Assembly: GCA_017415165.1 (NCBI GenBank)
Contig: JAFQIY010000016.1
Span: 186,001-250,000 of the forward strand
Length of the DNA stretch: 64,000 nt
Reading direction: 5' to 3'
Source: Oscillospiraceae bacterium
GTDB lineage: Bacteria > Bacillota > Clostridia > Oscillospirales > Ruminococcaceae
The notes beneath the pieces were generated by a model. That model worked only from the letters and a program-made list of their open reading frames with translations. It ran no database searches and was not told the DNA's origin. Each line of letters starts with the position of its first letter. Within the stretch, counting starts at the first letter, position 1. The position numbers and the translations under genes are program-made. Of the stretch, positions 1 through 9,507 are shown piece after piece.

Positions 1-20
1 AATCTTTTACCTCCGTTAAA
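1..20 (-). promoter_or_regulatory. Ribosome binding site of the next gene (probably rplT), which starts left of the window
   Basis: On the minus strand this edge reads AACGGAGGTAAAAGATT, a strong Shine-Dalgarno sequence about 8 bases before the window end. The gene order infC-rpmI upstream predicts rplT (L20) as the next cistron, but no coding sequence of it is visible. Confidence 0.6.
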
Positions 21-48
21 TTAATTTTGGTTGATGTACAGCTTCCTA

Positions 49-246
49 TTACATGTAAGGGATAAGCTGCTTAACTGTTGCTGTATTTGCAGAGCCTGTG
101 TAGCCAGCTGCTCTGTTGATTCTCTTACGCTTAGTAGCCTTCTGAGTAAGTCTGTGACGTCTGTTTGTCTTCTGGTACTTAACCTTACCGCCCTTAGTGA
201 GCTTGAAACGCTTCTTAGCGCCGGAATGTGTCTTCTGCTTTGGCAT
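49..246 (-). CDS. rpmI: 50S ribosomal protein L35
   Basis: This 65-residue, very basic protein starts [15 protein letters not shown] and matches the whole length of L35, a component of the large ribosomal subunit. It lies 41 bp after infC on the same strand and is followed by a Shine-Dalgarno sequence at the window edge, giving the conserved infC-rpmI-rplT operon. Start: ATG preceded by AAGGAGGATATATT. Expression should follow the leader upstream of infC, where L20 usually represses the operon in Firmicutes. Confidence 0.97.
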   Translation of the reverse strand: MPKQKTHSGAKKRFKLTKGGKVKYQKTNRRHRLTQKATKRKRINRAAGYTGSANTATVKQLIPYM

Positions 247-287
247 AATATATCCTCCTTCAATTTAGACAAAACTGTCCTTGTTGT

Positions 288-812
288 TTATTTTGAAGCC
301 TTTGGGGAAACGAACATAACAAGTGCGCGTCCCTCCATTTTAGATGGCTTTTCAACTGTACCTGCTTCAGCGCAAGCCTCCTTGAACTTTTCAAGCAGCT
401 CCTCGCCGAGGTGAGGGTGAGCGATTGCACGCTTTCTAAAACGAACGGAAACCTTAATCTTGTCACCGGCTTTCAGGAACTTGATAGCCTGATTGACCTT
501 TGTGTTGAAGTCGTTTGTATCAATTGTGGAGAACATTCTGATTTCCTTGATTTCAACAACCTTCTGATTTTTTCTTGCTTCCTTTTCGCGCTTGTTCTGT
601 TCAAAAACATACTTGCCGTAGTCCATAATCTTACATACAGGCGGAACAGCCTGCGGTGAAATCTTGACAAGGTCAAATTCCTTTTCTTCCGCAATAGCAA
701 GAGCTTCCTTTGCGGACATAATACCCAGCTGAGTACCGTCATTGTCGATTACACGGACTTCCTTATCACGGATTTCTTCATTAATCTGAACTTCTTTGCT
801 GTTGTTGCTTAT
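288..812 (-). CDS. infC: Translation initiation factor IF-3 with an ATA start codon
   Basis: IF-3 binds the 30S subunit and checks the start codon and initiator tRNA. The reading frame is open far upstream, but homology begins near NSKEVQINEEIRDKEVRVI. The only start that gives the usual length (174 aa; B. subtilis IF-3 is about 173) is ATA at 812-810, six bases after the ribosome site GGGGGTG. A rare AUN start is a hallmark of infC and lets IF-3 repress its own translation. The N-terminal domain, linker (residues about 60-80, Lys/Arg/Glu-rich) and C-terminal domain ending MEGRALVMFVSPKASK are all present. First gene of the infC-rpmI operon. Confidence 0.95.
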   Translation of the reverse strand: MSNNSKEVQINEEIRDKEVRVIDNDGTQLGIMSAKEALAIAEEKEFDLVKISPQAVPPVCKIMDYGKYVFEQNKREKEARKNQKVVEIKEIRMFSTIDTNDFNTKVNQAIKFLKAGDKIKVSVRFRKRAIAHPHLGEELLEKFKEACAEAGTVEKPSKMEGRALVMFVSPKASK

Positions 813-988
813 GGTAAGCACCCCCAAATAATAAAAATGAGCGGAAACAGAAACTGTTCCGCTCACTGAAATCCTACTTAGCACATAGTTATGCTTAAAT
901 TCAATCAGATATTGACCGCTGCTCGCCGTTTGCGGCAGGGTGAGAACGGAAGGTTCTGCTTTGTTTTCATTAAGGCATATCGCCAACA
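813..988 (-). promoter_or_regulatory. infC operon leader with attenuator hairpin (L20-leader type)
   Basis: The transcript from the promoter at 995-1023 would carry about 175 untranslated bases. Just before the ribosome site it contains a stem TGAGCGGAA-CAG / CTG-TTCCGCTCA (838-865, one bulged A) followed on the minus strand by TTTTTATTATTT, a Rho-independent terminator. An upstream G/C-rich segment near 915-950 could form a competing antiterminator. Location and layout match the L20/IF-3 leader of Firmicutes; the L20-binding fold itself was not modelled. Confidence 0.75.
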
Positions 989-994
989 GATAGC

Positions 995-1023
995 ATTATA
1001 ACACACCTTAGTCCGTTTGTCAA
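995..1023 (-). promoter_or_regulatory. Consensus sigma-A promoter of infC-rpmI
   Basis: On the minus strand TTGACA (1023-1018), a 17-bp spacer and TATAAT (1000-995) are both perfect consensus hexamers. Transcription would start near 988. Confidence 0.9.
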
Positions 1024-1041
1024 TACCTTTTTTCAAATTTT

Positions 1042-1479
1042 TTATTCGGCAGCTTCTTCTGAGCCTTCCTCAGGCATAGCAGCTGCGTTATACTTCAGCT
1101 TTGTCTGATATGCTTCATTGTCAAACCATTCATCAAGCACCTTCACGGAAATAGAGTAACCCGACTCGGTTTTCACATACTCGGTAATTTCACCCGCTGC
1201 AATAAGGTCAATAACCTTTTCTGTAGACAGATTAAGGTACTCACCTGCCTCTGCCTCGGTCATATAGTTGTTATTGCCGACAGCCATTTCAGAGGGAACA
1301 TTCAGCGTATTCGTTGCCGCAAACTGAGTTTCGGTAACTGTTTTATTGAGCTTCTTTATGCTGCCGCTGATATTCAGACCTGCAATAAGAATACATATAC
1401 CGAGGATAACTGCACCGAGAAAAGTTGCGTTGATACCGCCCGAGCGCTTTACGGGACGTGAATTTGACTGATTTGCCAT
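1042..1479 (-). CDS. Membrane-anchored helix-turn-helix (excisionase-like) protein
   Basis: The 145-residue product has a basic N-terminus, one hydrophobic segment (about residues 19-40, FLGAVILGICILIAGL) and a C-terminal excisionase/MerR-like helix-turn-helix around YMTEAEAGEYLNLSTEKVI (about 72-110), ending in an acidic tail. The fold suggests DNA or protein binding rather than catalysis. It starts 27 bp after addA behind AAGGAGG and is probably the last gene of the repair operon. Function unknown; the membrane anchor plus HTH combination recurs in clostridia as a hypothetical protein. Confidence 0.7.
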   Translation of the reverse strand: MANQSNSRPVKRSGGINATFLGAVILGICILIAGLNISGSIKKLNKTVTETQFAATNTLNVPSEMAVGNNNYMTEAEAGEYLNLSTEKVIDLIAAGEITEYVKTESGYSISVKVLDEWFDNEAYQTKLKYNAAAMPEEGSEEAAE

Positions 1480-1505
1480 CAGAAAACCTCCTTGAAGTCA
1501 TAATT

Positions 1506-4500
1506 TTAAACAATCCTTACCTCTCTGCCGAGGGCAAAGGAATAGAGGTACGCTTCCTTTACAGGCTTGCCGAAAATCCTTCCGAGAGCCGCGCTGTAGA
1601 GTTTAAGCTGCAAATCATATCTTGCAACAAGCACGTCCCCGCTTTTCACACGGTCTGTCTTGTAGTCGATAATGACAATTCCGTCGTCCTCATCAAACAT
1701 ACAGTCGGCGATACCCTGAAGCATACTACTATTATTATACTCCATTAGTCTTTCATCGTCAAGAGCAGCATCGGATTTTTTGATTAAAAATTTCTGTTCA
1801 CGTCGGACATTGTCGGATTTCTTCATTCTGCGGTACAAATCAGACTTGAAAAATGCTGTAATCTGTTTTAAATTAAGGCTTGCACGCTCCTCCTCGGCAA
1901 GCAGTCCCATTTCCGTCAGTCTTTCCGCTTCAGCCGCAGGGTTAACCTCAGCAGCGGCATAATCTGCGTACTGCATAAACGTGTGCATTGCCGTACCCTT
2001 TTCAGCAGCGGTAAGTTCACCCTGTTCCGAAACAAAATCAGGACGCCGCAGATATAGCAGACTTTCGTCACTGTTTTTCGCAATTTCTGTAACGGTAATT
2101 TTCGCAGACTTGTCAATCAGCTCGCTGTTGTAGCTGAACCCGAAAATATCTTTCAGCCGCTTGACCTTGTCAGCATCGGCAAAGACCGTCAGCAGCTCCT
2201 TTTCGCTGCTGTCGTGCTCATCAGGCTTGACAACTGAAAACCGCACATCAGGTGCATCCTTCACAATCGGTACAGGTGCAAGGTCACGGAACCATTCTCC
2301 GTCAGGGTGAACGAGCATTGCCGCAGAAATCCAGTACAGCATTGAATCTGCCGCAGAAATCATATCGGCGGTAAGTCCGTCACAGATGATGATTTCATCG
2401 CTTATTCCCGATATTTTCTTACGGATTTTTTCGCTGTCGGGAATTGTTATGAAAAGCTGTTCCCTTGCACGGGTCAGTGCAACGTACAAAAGGCGCATTT
2501 CCTCGCTTGCAAGGCAGTCTCTTTCAATCCTGCTCATAACATAAAGAGGGAACGACTTGTATGATTTAAGCTTTTCCCTGTCCTGAATTTTAAAGCTTAT
2601 TCCGTAATCGGAATTGATTATCATACGGCTGTTTACGTCACTTTCGTTGAATTTTTTGGACGTGCCGCAAAGAAATACAAACGGGTACTCAAGACCCTTT
2701 GATTTATGAATTGTTTTCACGGAAACAGCATTGTCAGATGCCGAAACTGTCGAAGCACGCTTCAAATCGCTGTTCTTGCGGATTATCATATCAACATAAC
2801 GTACAAAGCCTGATATTCCGCCGCCTGAGTTCTTTTCGTAGCTTTCCGCAACGTCAAGAAGCAGACGGAGATTTGCACGCTTCTGACTTCCGTCACGGAA
2901 AACCTGCACCGCCGACAGAAAATCGGTGCTGTCGTAAATCGTGCGGATAAAGCGCTCCAGCCTTTGCGAAGCGGCGCAGTAACGAAGCTTCTCGAACAGC
3001 TTCATAAAGCGTTCCAGCTTTGCATATAGGACAGACCCCTGTGCAACCTCTGTTTCGCCGTCCAGAATAAGCTTTATCACACGGAAATATTTATCCTCAG
3101 CCTTGCCCTTTATAATTGCCAGTTCAGCCATTTCCTCAGCGGTAAGCATAAACATCGGCGACATAAGCACCGACACCAGCGGAATATTCTGCATAGGGTT
3201 ATCAATTACCGCCAGCAGGTTTATAAGCACGGATATTTCCCTTGACTCAAGATAGCCTTCAGGTTCTTCAGCGTATGCCTTTACACCTCTTTCGGCAAGT
3301 GCTTCAACATATTCGTCAGCCTTAGCCTTACCTCTGAGAAGAATACAGAAATCCCTCGACTCACAGGGACGAAGCGTGCCCTTGTCATAAACCTTTTTCA
3401 TTCCAATCATTTCACTGATTTTCTGTGCCGCCGCATATGCCTCGTCAATGTAATCCTCATCGTCCTCAGAAGCGTCATCATCGGTCGGAATTGTAATAAA
3501 TTCCGTTGTTCTGTCAGTCTCAGGATAGTCAAGTCCCTTGACAAGCTGCTCCGACTCGGTGTAGTCAACCTCGCCCGTTGTACGGCTCATAAGGCTGCCG
3601 AAAATATAATTGACGAAATCAATTACCTGCTCACTGCTTCGGAAATTACGGTTAAGAAAAATTGCCGCATTTGTTCCGCTGAAATTCTCGTCAGTGTACT
3701 CCTCTGACTTTTCGAGGGCATCAATAAAAAGCTTAGGATTGGCAAGTCTGAAACGATAAATGGACTGCTTCACATCACCAACCACAAACAGGTTTGTACC
3801 GCCTTTTTCGGCTGTTCCGCCCTTGGAAAGAATTTTGAAGATAAGGTCCTGATTGTCGTTTGCGTCCTGAAATTCGTCAATCATTATCATACTGTAATAA
3901 TCGGAAAGCTCACGGGCAAGAGGTGTTCTGCGGATTTCACCGTCCTCCCATTTTTCTGTAAGAAGCTTTATCGTAAGCTGTTCCGCATCGGAAAAGCCCA
4001 GCGCATTCTTCTCTGCTTTAAGCTTTGCAAGCTCCTGAGCAAATACGTCCATTACCTCCTGCAAATCCTCCATAACTGCGGCGTGAATTTCATAGTCGGA
4101 GGTTATGTCCTCAAAGGTAAAAATATTGTCAGGAAGCTTTTTCAGCGTCTCTCTGTAACCGTCACGGACGCTTTTTATTTTCTCAGCAATTTCCTTGTGC
4201 ACGTCGTCCATATTGCGTGGAAAGCTTATGGATTTTTTTGCAGGTTCGGGAAGCATAACACGGCTGTCCCAGTCGTACTCCTCGGAAGTGATATTCTTAA
4301 TCATAAGTCTGAGCATATCAATTTCCGCCGCAATCGCCTCGGAGACCTTGTCAAACTCTCTGAAATAGTAATCCGCAAGATATTCCGCCTTGCGCAGTAT
4401 GCGTCTGTAAATGCCCTCAAGCTTGCTGAGATAAACCTCTGCAAGAGGGTCTGTATCGGGAGAAAAACCTGCTTTCCAGAAAGCAATTTTCTCCTTGAAC

Positions 4501-5069
4501 CAATCGTCGTAATAAGGTATCGACATCAGAAAATCATATATTTTCAGCACCGCTTCTTCAAGCTCCGTATCACTTCTGTCCCTGCCGCTGAAAAAGTCCG
4601 CAAGCCTGTTGATTTTATCAGGCTGCTTGCTGTAAAAATACTCAAAAGTGTTTTCCACAGCACGTCTTTTAAGCAGCCCTTCTTCCGTGTCATCAAGAAT
4701 ACGGAAACCTGCTGAAACATCAAGAGAGCGGATATTTTCCCTGATAAGGTCAAAACAGAATGAGTGAATTGTGGAAATTTTCGCAGTCTGCAAAAGCGCC
4801 TGCTGACGGCAAAGCCACAGGTTGTCAGGCTCTTTGCCGATTTTCTCGGAAAGTGCCGCAGAAAGCCTTTGCTTCATCTGTGCCGCCGCATCATTCGTAA
4901 AGGTTACAACGATAAGTCTGTCCGCAGGAATTTTGTTTTCCGTATCTGAAAGTATACCGATAAGCCTTTCAACAAGCACCGATGTCTTTCCGCTTCCTGC
5001 TGCGGCAGAAACTATAACTCCTGTATTTCTGGCATTTATAGCATTAAGCTGCTCATTTGTCCAGCTCAT
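1506..5069 (-). CDS. addA: ATP-dependent helicase/nuclease subunit A
   Basis: AddA is the UvrD-type helicase and 3'-strand nuclease of the AddAB complex, which resects double-strand breaks for RecA recombination. The 1187-residue protein shows Walker A AAAGSGKTS at 22-30, a Walker B motif IMIDEFQDAN near 395, UvrD C-terminal motifs (KTIHKSKGLEYPFVF; LLYVALTRAREQL) and a RecB-type nuclease at the end (GIADCMF at 1119, DYKTD at 1135-1139, then QLKLY). Length fits the family. Its ATG overlaps the addB stop by 4 bp (ATGA), so the two are translationally coupled. No frame disruption seen. Confidence 0.97.
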   Translation of the reverse strand: MSWTNEQLNAINARNTGVIVSAAAGSGKTSVLVERLIGILSDTENKIPADRLIVVTFTNDAAAQMKQRLSAALSEKIGKEPDNLWLCRQQALLQTAKISTIHSFCFDLIRENIRSLDVSAGFRILDDTEEGLLKRRAVENTFEYFYSKQPDKINRLADFFSGRDRSDTELEEAVLKIYDFLMSIPYYDDWFKEKIAFWKAGFSPDTDPLAEVYLSKLEGIYRRILRKAEYLADYYFREFDKVSEAIAAEIDMLRLMIKNITSEEYDWDSRVMLPEPAKKSISFPRNMDDVHKEIAEKIKSVRDGYRETLKKLPDNIFTFEDITSDYEIHAAVMEDLQEVMDVFAQELAKLKAEKNALGFSDAEQLTIKLLTEKWEDGEIRRTPLARELSDYYSMIMIDEFQDANDNQDLIFKILSKGGTAEKGGTNLFVVGDVKQSIYRFRLANPKLFIDALEKSEEYTDENFSGTNAAIFLNRNFRSSEQVIDFVNYIFGSLMSRTTGEVDYTESEQLVKGLDYPETDRTTEFITIPTDDDASEDDEDYIDEAYAAAQKISEMIGMKKVYDKGTLRPCESRDFCILLRGKAKADEYVEALAERGVKAYAEEPEGYLESREISVLINLLAVIDNPMQNIPLVSVLMSPMFMLTAEEMAELAIIKGKAEDKYFRVIKLILDGETEVAQGSVLYAKLERFMKLFEKLRYCAASQRLERFIRTIYDSTDFLSAVQVFRDGSQKRANLRLLLDVAESYEKNSGGGISGFVRYVDMIIRKNSDLKRASTVSASDNAVSVKTIHKSKGLEYPFVFLCGTSKKFNESDVNSRMIINSDYGISFKIQDREKLKSYKSFPLYVMSRIERDCLASEEMRLLYVALTRAREQLFITIPDSEKIRKKISGISDEIIICDGLTADMISAADSMLYWISAAMLVHPDGEWFRDLAPVPIVKDAPDVRFSVVKPDEHDSSEKELLTVFADADKVKRLKDIFGFSYNSELIDKSAKITVTEIAKNSDESLLYLRRPDFVSEQGELTAAEKGTAMHTFMQYADYAAAEVNPAAEAERLTEMGLLAEEERASLNLKQITAFFKSDLYRRMKKSDNVRREQKFLIKKSDAALDDERLMEYNNSSMLQGIADCMFDEDDGIVIIDYKTDRVKSGDVLVARYDLQLKLYSAALGRIFGKPVKEAYLYSFALGREVRIV

Positions 5070-8000
5070 TCCTCATCGTCTCCTTTCATAATTTCTCTTA
5101 TGATACGTCCCGCATCTTCATCGTAAGTCCTCGGATTTGCAGGCGGATAATTTCCGCAGATGCTCTTGTATTTGCAGTAGGAGCAAGGAAGCTTCTTGCC
5201 GTTTTTCAGCGGACTTGCCTGAATTTCGCCGTCCGTCATCAGGTCAGCGGTTTCCCTCATCAGCTCATAGGAATACTTCCTCAGATTTTCAAGCTGTTTA
5301 AGTGTAACAAGGTTTGAATTTGCATAGTAAGTGCCGTCCTTTTTGGCTTTGACAGGAATATACACACCGCCTGCATCCTTTTCCATAGCAGCAATTACAT
5401 CGTTGTCGCAAAGCACCGTGCCCTTCATTTTAAAGGTGTCATTGTAGGTTTTCTCCACGTCCTCGTCGTTACGGTCAAGTACAGGAGCAACGTCCTTTGC
5501 AGGCATATACAGCACGCCCGACGGCACAGCATCGCTGTACTTGCCATTATGATTTTCGTCGGTAAGCGCAAACAGATACAGAAGCATCTGCATATTTATT
5601 CCGTAGAGCAAATCCTCAAACTTAAATTCCTTCACACCCGACTTGTAGTCGATAACTCTTATGTATGTTTTTCCATCCTTTTCGTACACGTCAACACGGT
5701 CAACAGTACCCTCGAAATACACGGTTATTCCTTTTTCGGTAACAAGCTTCAACGCCTTTTCGCTGCCGTCCCTGCCGATTTTGTACTCAAACTCACTGGG
5801 GACAAAGCTGCTCTGCTTAAACTCATCCGAAAGTCTCACAAGTATATCTGTAAGCGTATCGGAAAGCCTGCGGTATGCCGCCTTGTAGCGTCCTGATTTT
5901 CCGTAATCTCCGCCTACAGCTTCACTTTTATAGTAACTGTCAAGGTGGAATTTCACTTGCTTGTTAAGCTGGTCACGGCTCAAATTTTCAAAGGTTTCCT
6001 TGTTGTTGGCACTCAGTATTTCACACAGACAATAGTGAATTACGTTACCCTTTGACGGCTTGTCAAGCTCAATCTTTTCGGGCGGATTTATCCTCAGTCC
6101 CTTTTCACAGAAGTACACAAAGGGACACTTACGGTAATCCTCAAAGCGTGAAGCTGACAAGGAAACAGCAGTACCGAAAAGCTTTCTTCCCGTCGCAGGA
6201 GAAAGCCGATGCTCAGCCTCCGACTCAACACTTTTAAGATAATCAATTCTTGCCGAATATTCGGGAATGGAGTTAAGTGCGGCAAAAAGGCTTGCGGAGT
6301 CCTCGTCGTTGCGCTTGTAATTCTGAACGTACTGATAATACGCAGCATCAGCGGTTGTACAGAATGAAAGCAGACCGCGGCTGTCAAAATTATCTGCGAT
6401 TTCATTGCCGAACATTTCGCAAAGCTGACCGATAATAAGGGACGGATAAAGCGGTTTGCCCGAAATATCCGACATTGAACAGCTTACATAAAGCTTTTCC
6501 GAAGCTCCCGAAAGCACGGAGTACGCAACAAATCTCTCCTCAGCAAGCTTGTCCTTGACGCTTCCCGAAAGAGTTATTCCGGCGGTTTCAAGCGCCAGTC
6601 TGTCACGGTCGCTGAACAGCCCTGAGGGCTTTGCCGCAAACGGGAAAACGCCCTCATTTGCACCGATTACAAATATAATTTTCGGCTCTGCAAGACGTGC
6701 CGTATGTGCCGCCATAAACTGCACGCTGTCAAGAGTCTGCGGCGGTGCGGAAAGCTTCAGCTTTGAAACAGCATTGCCGAAAAGTTCAGCAAAGCTAAGC
6801 AGGTCGGTTTTCGTGCCTGCAAGCACCTTGTTCATTACTTCAAGCAGACTGCAAAGAAGCTCCCAGAGCTGCTTGATTTCACGGACGGCTGAAAGTGCAG
6901 CAGCGTCCTCAGCTGTGCAGTTGTCGTGCATTGTGCAAAGAGTTTCTGCCAACCCTATTTCATCAAAGAAGTCCAGCAAAGACGTGCATATTTCTGCTCC
7001 GTCAGAATTTTCACAGTGTTTACGGAGTGCATAAACAGGCTCGGTAACACGCTTTCTTACGTTCTCTGCGTCAGCAATTTTTTCATCACGGTCAAAGGGT
7101 TCGCTCCACATTTTCCCCTCGACGCTCCACTTGTAGCAATAGCTTTCCACAGCCGCAATTTCATCATCCGAAAGACCAAGCATACCCGTTTTCATATAGC
7201 GGAGCCAGTCCTCTGTTGAAGCTTTTTCGTCCGCCGCAAGGAGCAATGCTGTCTTTACAAAAATAAACAGCGCCTTGTGCGAAGCCGTATAGCTTTCATC
7301 TGTATAAAACGGTATGTCGTAACGCTCAAATGCGCTTTCCATCACAGAAGAATAGGTTTCCTTCTGACGTGCAAGGACAGCTATATCCTTGTAATTATAT
7401 CCGTCCTCCATAACAAGCCTGCGTATTTCGGAGCAGACAAAATCGCCCTCACCGTAGCTGTCCGCAGAACGGTACACCTTTACTGCGGTACATTCACCAT
7501 CGTATTTCCTTCGAACATAACGAAGTATGTTTTCACTTGCAAACGCAAGCTCAGCTTTTGCAAAGCGTTTCGGCTCACGGAGCATTGTCGTTTTCACCTC
7601 AACACCGTGCTCCTGCGCAATCCGTACAAGCTTGTTCCGTGTCTTGTTGACTGTTTCAAAAATTGAAAAATCCCTTGCATTTTCATCTGCCGTGCAAAGA
7701 CAGATTGTTGCACTTTCACTCTGCGCAATTACCGCTTCGAGAAAAGCGTATTCGTCTGCCGTGAAGCTTTTGAATGAATCGATAAATACGGTTTTTCCGT
7801 TGAAATATCCGTGTTTCTGTGCACGCCTTGCCGCCTCGGAAATATCGCCCTCGCCGTCCTTGTAGCCGCTTGCGGAAAGAAGCTTTTCGTACTCCGAATA
7901 AATCAGCGCAATATCCGTAACCTTGTCACGGATGCTTTCATCAAGTCCGTTCACACAGTCGGTAAGCTGTTCAGAAGTTACTCCGCTGAGAGTCAGCTCC

Positions 8001-8377
8001 TTGACGATATCGAGTCCGCTTTCCACAAACATCGGGGACTTCGCCTGACGGTTGTAGAAGCATAGTCCCTCTCTTTCGGAAAGTGATTTCAGCGTGCGGA
8101 ACATCATAATATTCTTCACCGTATCGTCAGCGTATCTGCCCTTCAAGCCGCCGTGCTTTATAAAAATATCCTTTGCAGTTCTTGCAAAGGAAAGCACTTC
8201 AACACGATTGAACAAGGTCATACCGATACGCTCATAAAGCGCACGGTCAAACTCAAAGGAAAACTGGTCGGGAATTATCACAAGCACGTCCTTGTCAGCC
8301 TTTACAGCTGCTTCGATACGGCTCATCATTTCATAGGTTTTTCCGCAGCCTGCTCCGCCTGAGATAATGCTCAGCAT
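5066..8377 (-). CDS. addB: ATP-dependent helicase/deoxyribonuclease subunit B
   Basis: AddB is the partner of AddA: it has a helicase-like fold, degrades the 5' strand and recognises Chi. The product has Walker A GGAGCGKT at 7-14, and a C-terminal nuclease with GTVDRVDVY and VIDYKSG. The four Fe-S cysteines typical of AddB are visible as C in KCPFVYFC (one near the nuclease start) and CSYCKYKSIC near the end. Start chosen at ATG 8377 (MLSIISGG) because AGGAG lies 7 bases upstream; a GTG five codons earlier has no better site. It follows the glycosylase gene by 11 bp. Confidence 0.96.
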   Translation of the reverse strand: MLSIISGGAGCGKTYEMMSRIEAAVKADKDVLVIIPDQFSFEFDRALYERIGMTLFNRVEVLSFARTAKDIFIKHGGLKGRYADDTVKNIMMFRTLKSLSEREGLCFYNRQAKSPMFVESGLDIVKELTLSGVTSEQLTDCVNGLDESIRDKVTDIALIYSEYEKLLSASGYKDGEGDISEAARRAQKHGYFNGKTVFIDSFKSFTADEYAFLEAVIAQSESATICLCTADENARDFSIFETVNKTRNKLVRIAQEHGVEVKTTMLREPKRFAKAELAFASENILRYVRRKYDGECTAVKVYRSADSYGEGDFVCSEIRRLVMEDGYNYKDIAVLARQKETYSSVMESAFERYDIPFYTDESYTASHKALFIFVKTALLLAADEKASTEDWLRYMKTGMLGLSDDEIAAVESYCYKWSVEGKMWSEPFDRDEKIADAENVRKRVTEPVYALRKHCENSDGAEICTSLLDFFDEIGLAETLCTMHDNCTAEDAAALSAVREIKQLWELLCSLLEVMNKVLAGTKTDLLSFAELFGNAVSKLKLSAPPQTLDSVQFMAAHTARLAEPKIIFVIGANEGVFPFAAKPSGLFSDRDRLALETAGITLSGSVKDKLAEERFVAYSVLSGASEKLYVSCSMSDISGKPLYPSLIIGQLCEMFGNEIADNFDSRGLLSFCTTADAAYYQYVQNYKRNDEDSASLFAALNSIPEYSARIDYLKSVESEAEHRLSPATGRKLFGTAVSLSASRFEDYRKCPFVYFCEKGLRINPPEKIELDKPSKGNVIHYCLCEILSANNKETFENLSRDQLNKQVKFHLDSYYKSEAVGGDYGKSGRYKAAYRRLSDTLTDILVRLSDEFKQSSFVPSEFEYKIGRDGSEKALKLVTEKGITVYFEGTVDRVDVYEKDGKTYIRVIDYKSGVKEFKFEDLLYGINMQMLLYLFALTDENHNGKYSDAVPSGVLYMPAKDVAPVLDRNDEDVEKTYNDTFKMKGTVLCDNDVIAAMEKDAGGVYIPVKAKKDGTYYANSNLVTLKQLENLRKYSYELMRETADLMTDGEIQASPLKNGKKLPCSYCKYKSICGNYPPANPRTYDEDAGRIIREIMKGDDEE

Positions 8378-8388
8378 AGAACCTCTCC

Positions 8389-8916
8389 TCACTTTTTCCT
8401 GTTTTTATCGGCAAATCTCCACAGTATGTCACGGTACTCGGGAGTTGCGTAATTTATCCCCACACGGGGCAGCGTTTCGATTTCGGCACGGTATCCGTCA
8501 TCAACAATTTTTATCCTCGGGTTGCCGCAGAAGCTTTCACCGTTGAAGCTTTTGTCAATACCAAGCTTTTTTGTCAGCTTTGCAGGTCCGTCATAAACCT
8601 CACAGGCACGGAAAAGCACACCCTGAGGGTGTCCCTCCTCGCCCGTAATAACATTCATCAGCCAGTGCATACCGTAGCAAAGATAAACATAAATCACACC
8701 GCTTTTTCCGTACAGCAGCTCCGTCCTCGGAGTACGTCCCTTGCTTGCGTGACAGGCTGTGTCCTCCTCACCGCGGTAAGCTTCTGTTTCGGTTATGCGG
8801 AGTGTAACCTCGCTGCCGTCATCAAGGGTACGCACAATAAGCTTGCCCACAAGGTCGGGAGCAACTTTCAGTGCGTCACGATGAAAAAATGTTTCTGTAA
8901 GAATTGAGCTTTTCAT
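8389..8916 (-). CDS. 3-methyladenine DNA glycosylase (AAG/MPG family)
   Basis: The 175-residue product matches the AAG/MPG fold that excises alkylated purines. Visible family motifs are PDLVGKLIVR, RITETEAYRGEEDTACHASKGRTPR (split here: RITETEAY then CHASKGRTPR), GVIYVYLCYGMHWLMNV and VLFRACE. The Glu in TETEAY is the residue that activates water in the family. Start ATG 8916 has GGTGAGG six bases upstream; an ATG four codons earlier lacks one. It overlaps the GNAT gene by 41 bp and precedes addB, so base-excision and break repair are cotranscribed. Confidence 0.92.
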   Translation of the reverse strand: MKSSILTETFFHRDALKVAPDLVGKLIVRTLDDGSEVTLRITETEAYRGEEDTACHASKGRTPRTELLYGKSGVIYVYLCYGMHWLMNVITGEEGHPQGVLFRACEVYDGPAKLTKKLGIDKSFNGESFCGNPRIKIVDDGYRAEIETLPRVGINYATPEYRDILWRFADKNRKK

Positions 8917-9349
8917 TTTTAGCCTCACCGTTTTCCCATTTCATAAAAATTTCCGTCTGACAGGTATCGAAATCCATCTGCTCACGGTCAGCGGTAAATC
9001 CTTCTCTCAGATAAAATTCCGCCGCCCGTGCGTTACGCTTGTACACGCTTAACGTAAGCTTATTGTACAAGCCCTTTGCGTGGTCAAGAAGCGTCTTGCC
9101 AATGCCTTGAGACCTGTAATCCGCGTCAACAAAAATGCCCTCGATATGGCGGTTTTTTATTCCCATAAATGCAGCAATTGCACCATCAATTTCGTATACA
9201 TAAACCTCTGCGGCGGAAATCGCCTCCTTTGCACCTGCAAAGTGTGTCTGCCAGTAATCCGCAGGGATAAAGCTGTGAGCGTCAAGATTTGAGTCAATCC
9301 ATATTTCCATCACACGCTCAATATCAGCCGTTTCAAATTTTCTTATCAT
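8876..9349 (-). CDS. GNAT-family N-acetyltransferase
   Basis: The 157-residue protein begins MIRKFETADIERVMEIW and has the acetyl-CoA pyrophosphate loop YRSQGIGKTLLDHAK (about residues 78-92) and the C-terminal RNARAAEFYLREGF motif typical of small-molecule or peptide acetyltransferases. Substrate unknown. The ATG at 9349 follows GGAGATG by four bases; the open frame upstream (a hydrophobic stretch) is probably not translated. It is the first gene of the glycosylase-addBA operon, with a promoter at 9383-9411. Confidence 0.85.
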   Translation of the reverse strand: MIRKFETADIERVMEIWIDSNLDAHSFIPADYWQTHFAGAKEAISAAEVYVYEIDGAIAAFMGIKNRHIEGIFVDADYRSQGIGKTLLDHAKGLYNKLTLSVYKRNARAAEFYLREGFTADREQMDFDTCQTEIFMKWENGEAKNEKLNSYRNIFSS

Positions 9350-9382
9350 TTTACATCTCCGTAATATCACATAATAGAATAA

Positions 9383-9411
9383 ATTATAGCACAAACCGCA
9401 CAAAATGTAAA
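9383..9411 (-). promoter_or_regulatory. Sigma-A promoter of the GNAT-glycosylase-addBA operon
   Basis: Minus strand TTTACA (9411-9406), 17-bp spacer, TATAAT (9388-9383). No GAAC-N4-GTTC operator was seen here. Confidence 0.8.
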
Positions 9412-9426
9412 GCGTAAAGAGTACAA

Positions 9427-9454
9427 AAAAGAGGACACCTGAGTGCCCTCTTTT
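9427..9454 (-). terminator. Rho-independent terminator of the ArsC-like gene
   Basis: Stem AAAAGAGG-CAC / GTG-CCTCTTTT with a 4-base loop; on the minus strand it is followed by TTTTTTGT. Confidence 0.8.
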
Positions 9455-9472
9455 CACCAACCGATTTATTGC

Positions 9473-9491
9473 GGGCGGATAATATTCGCCC
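9473..9491. repeat. Short palindromic intergenic repeat
   Basis: GGGCG gataatatt CGCCC followed by CTACAG, immediately downstream of the ArsC-like stop codon. A similar layout with a different stem (GGGACGGG / CCCGTCCCCTACA) occurs at 56348-56370. Confidence 0.5.
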
Positions 9492-9507
9492 CTACAGAAT
9501 TATTGAT

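Noticed and set aside
813-986. N-terminal extension of infC from a TTG at 986
   Set aside because: The extension is the structured leader with the attenuator and would add 58 residues not seen in IF-3.
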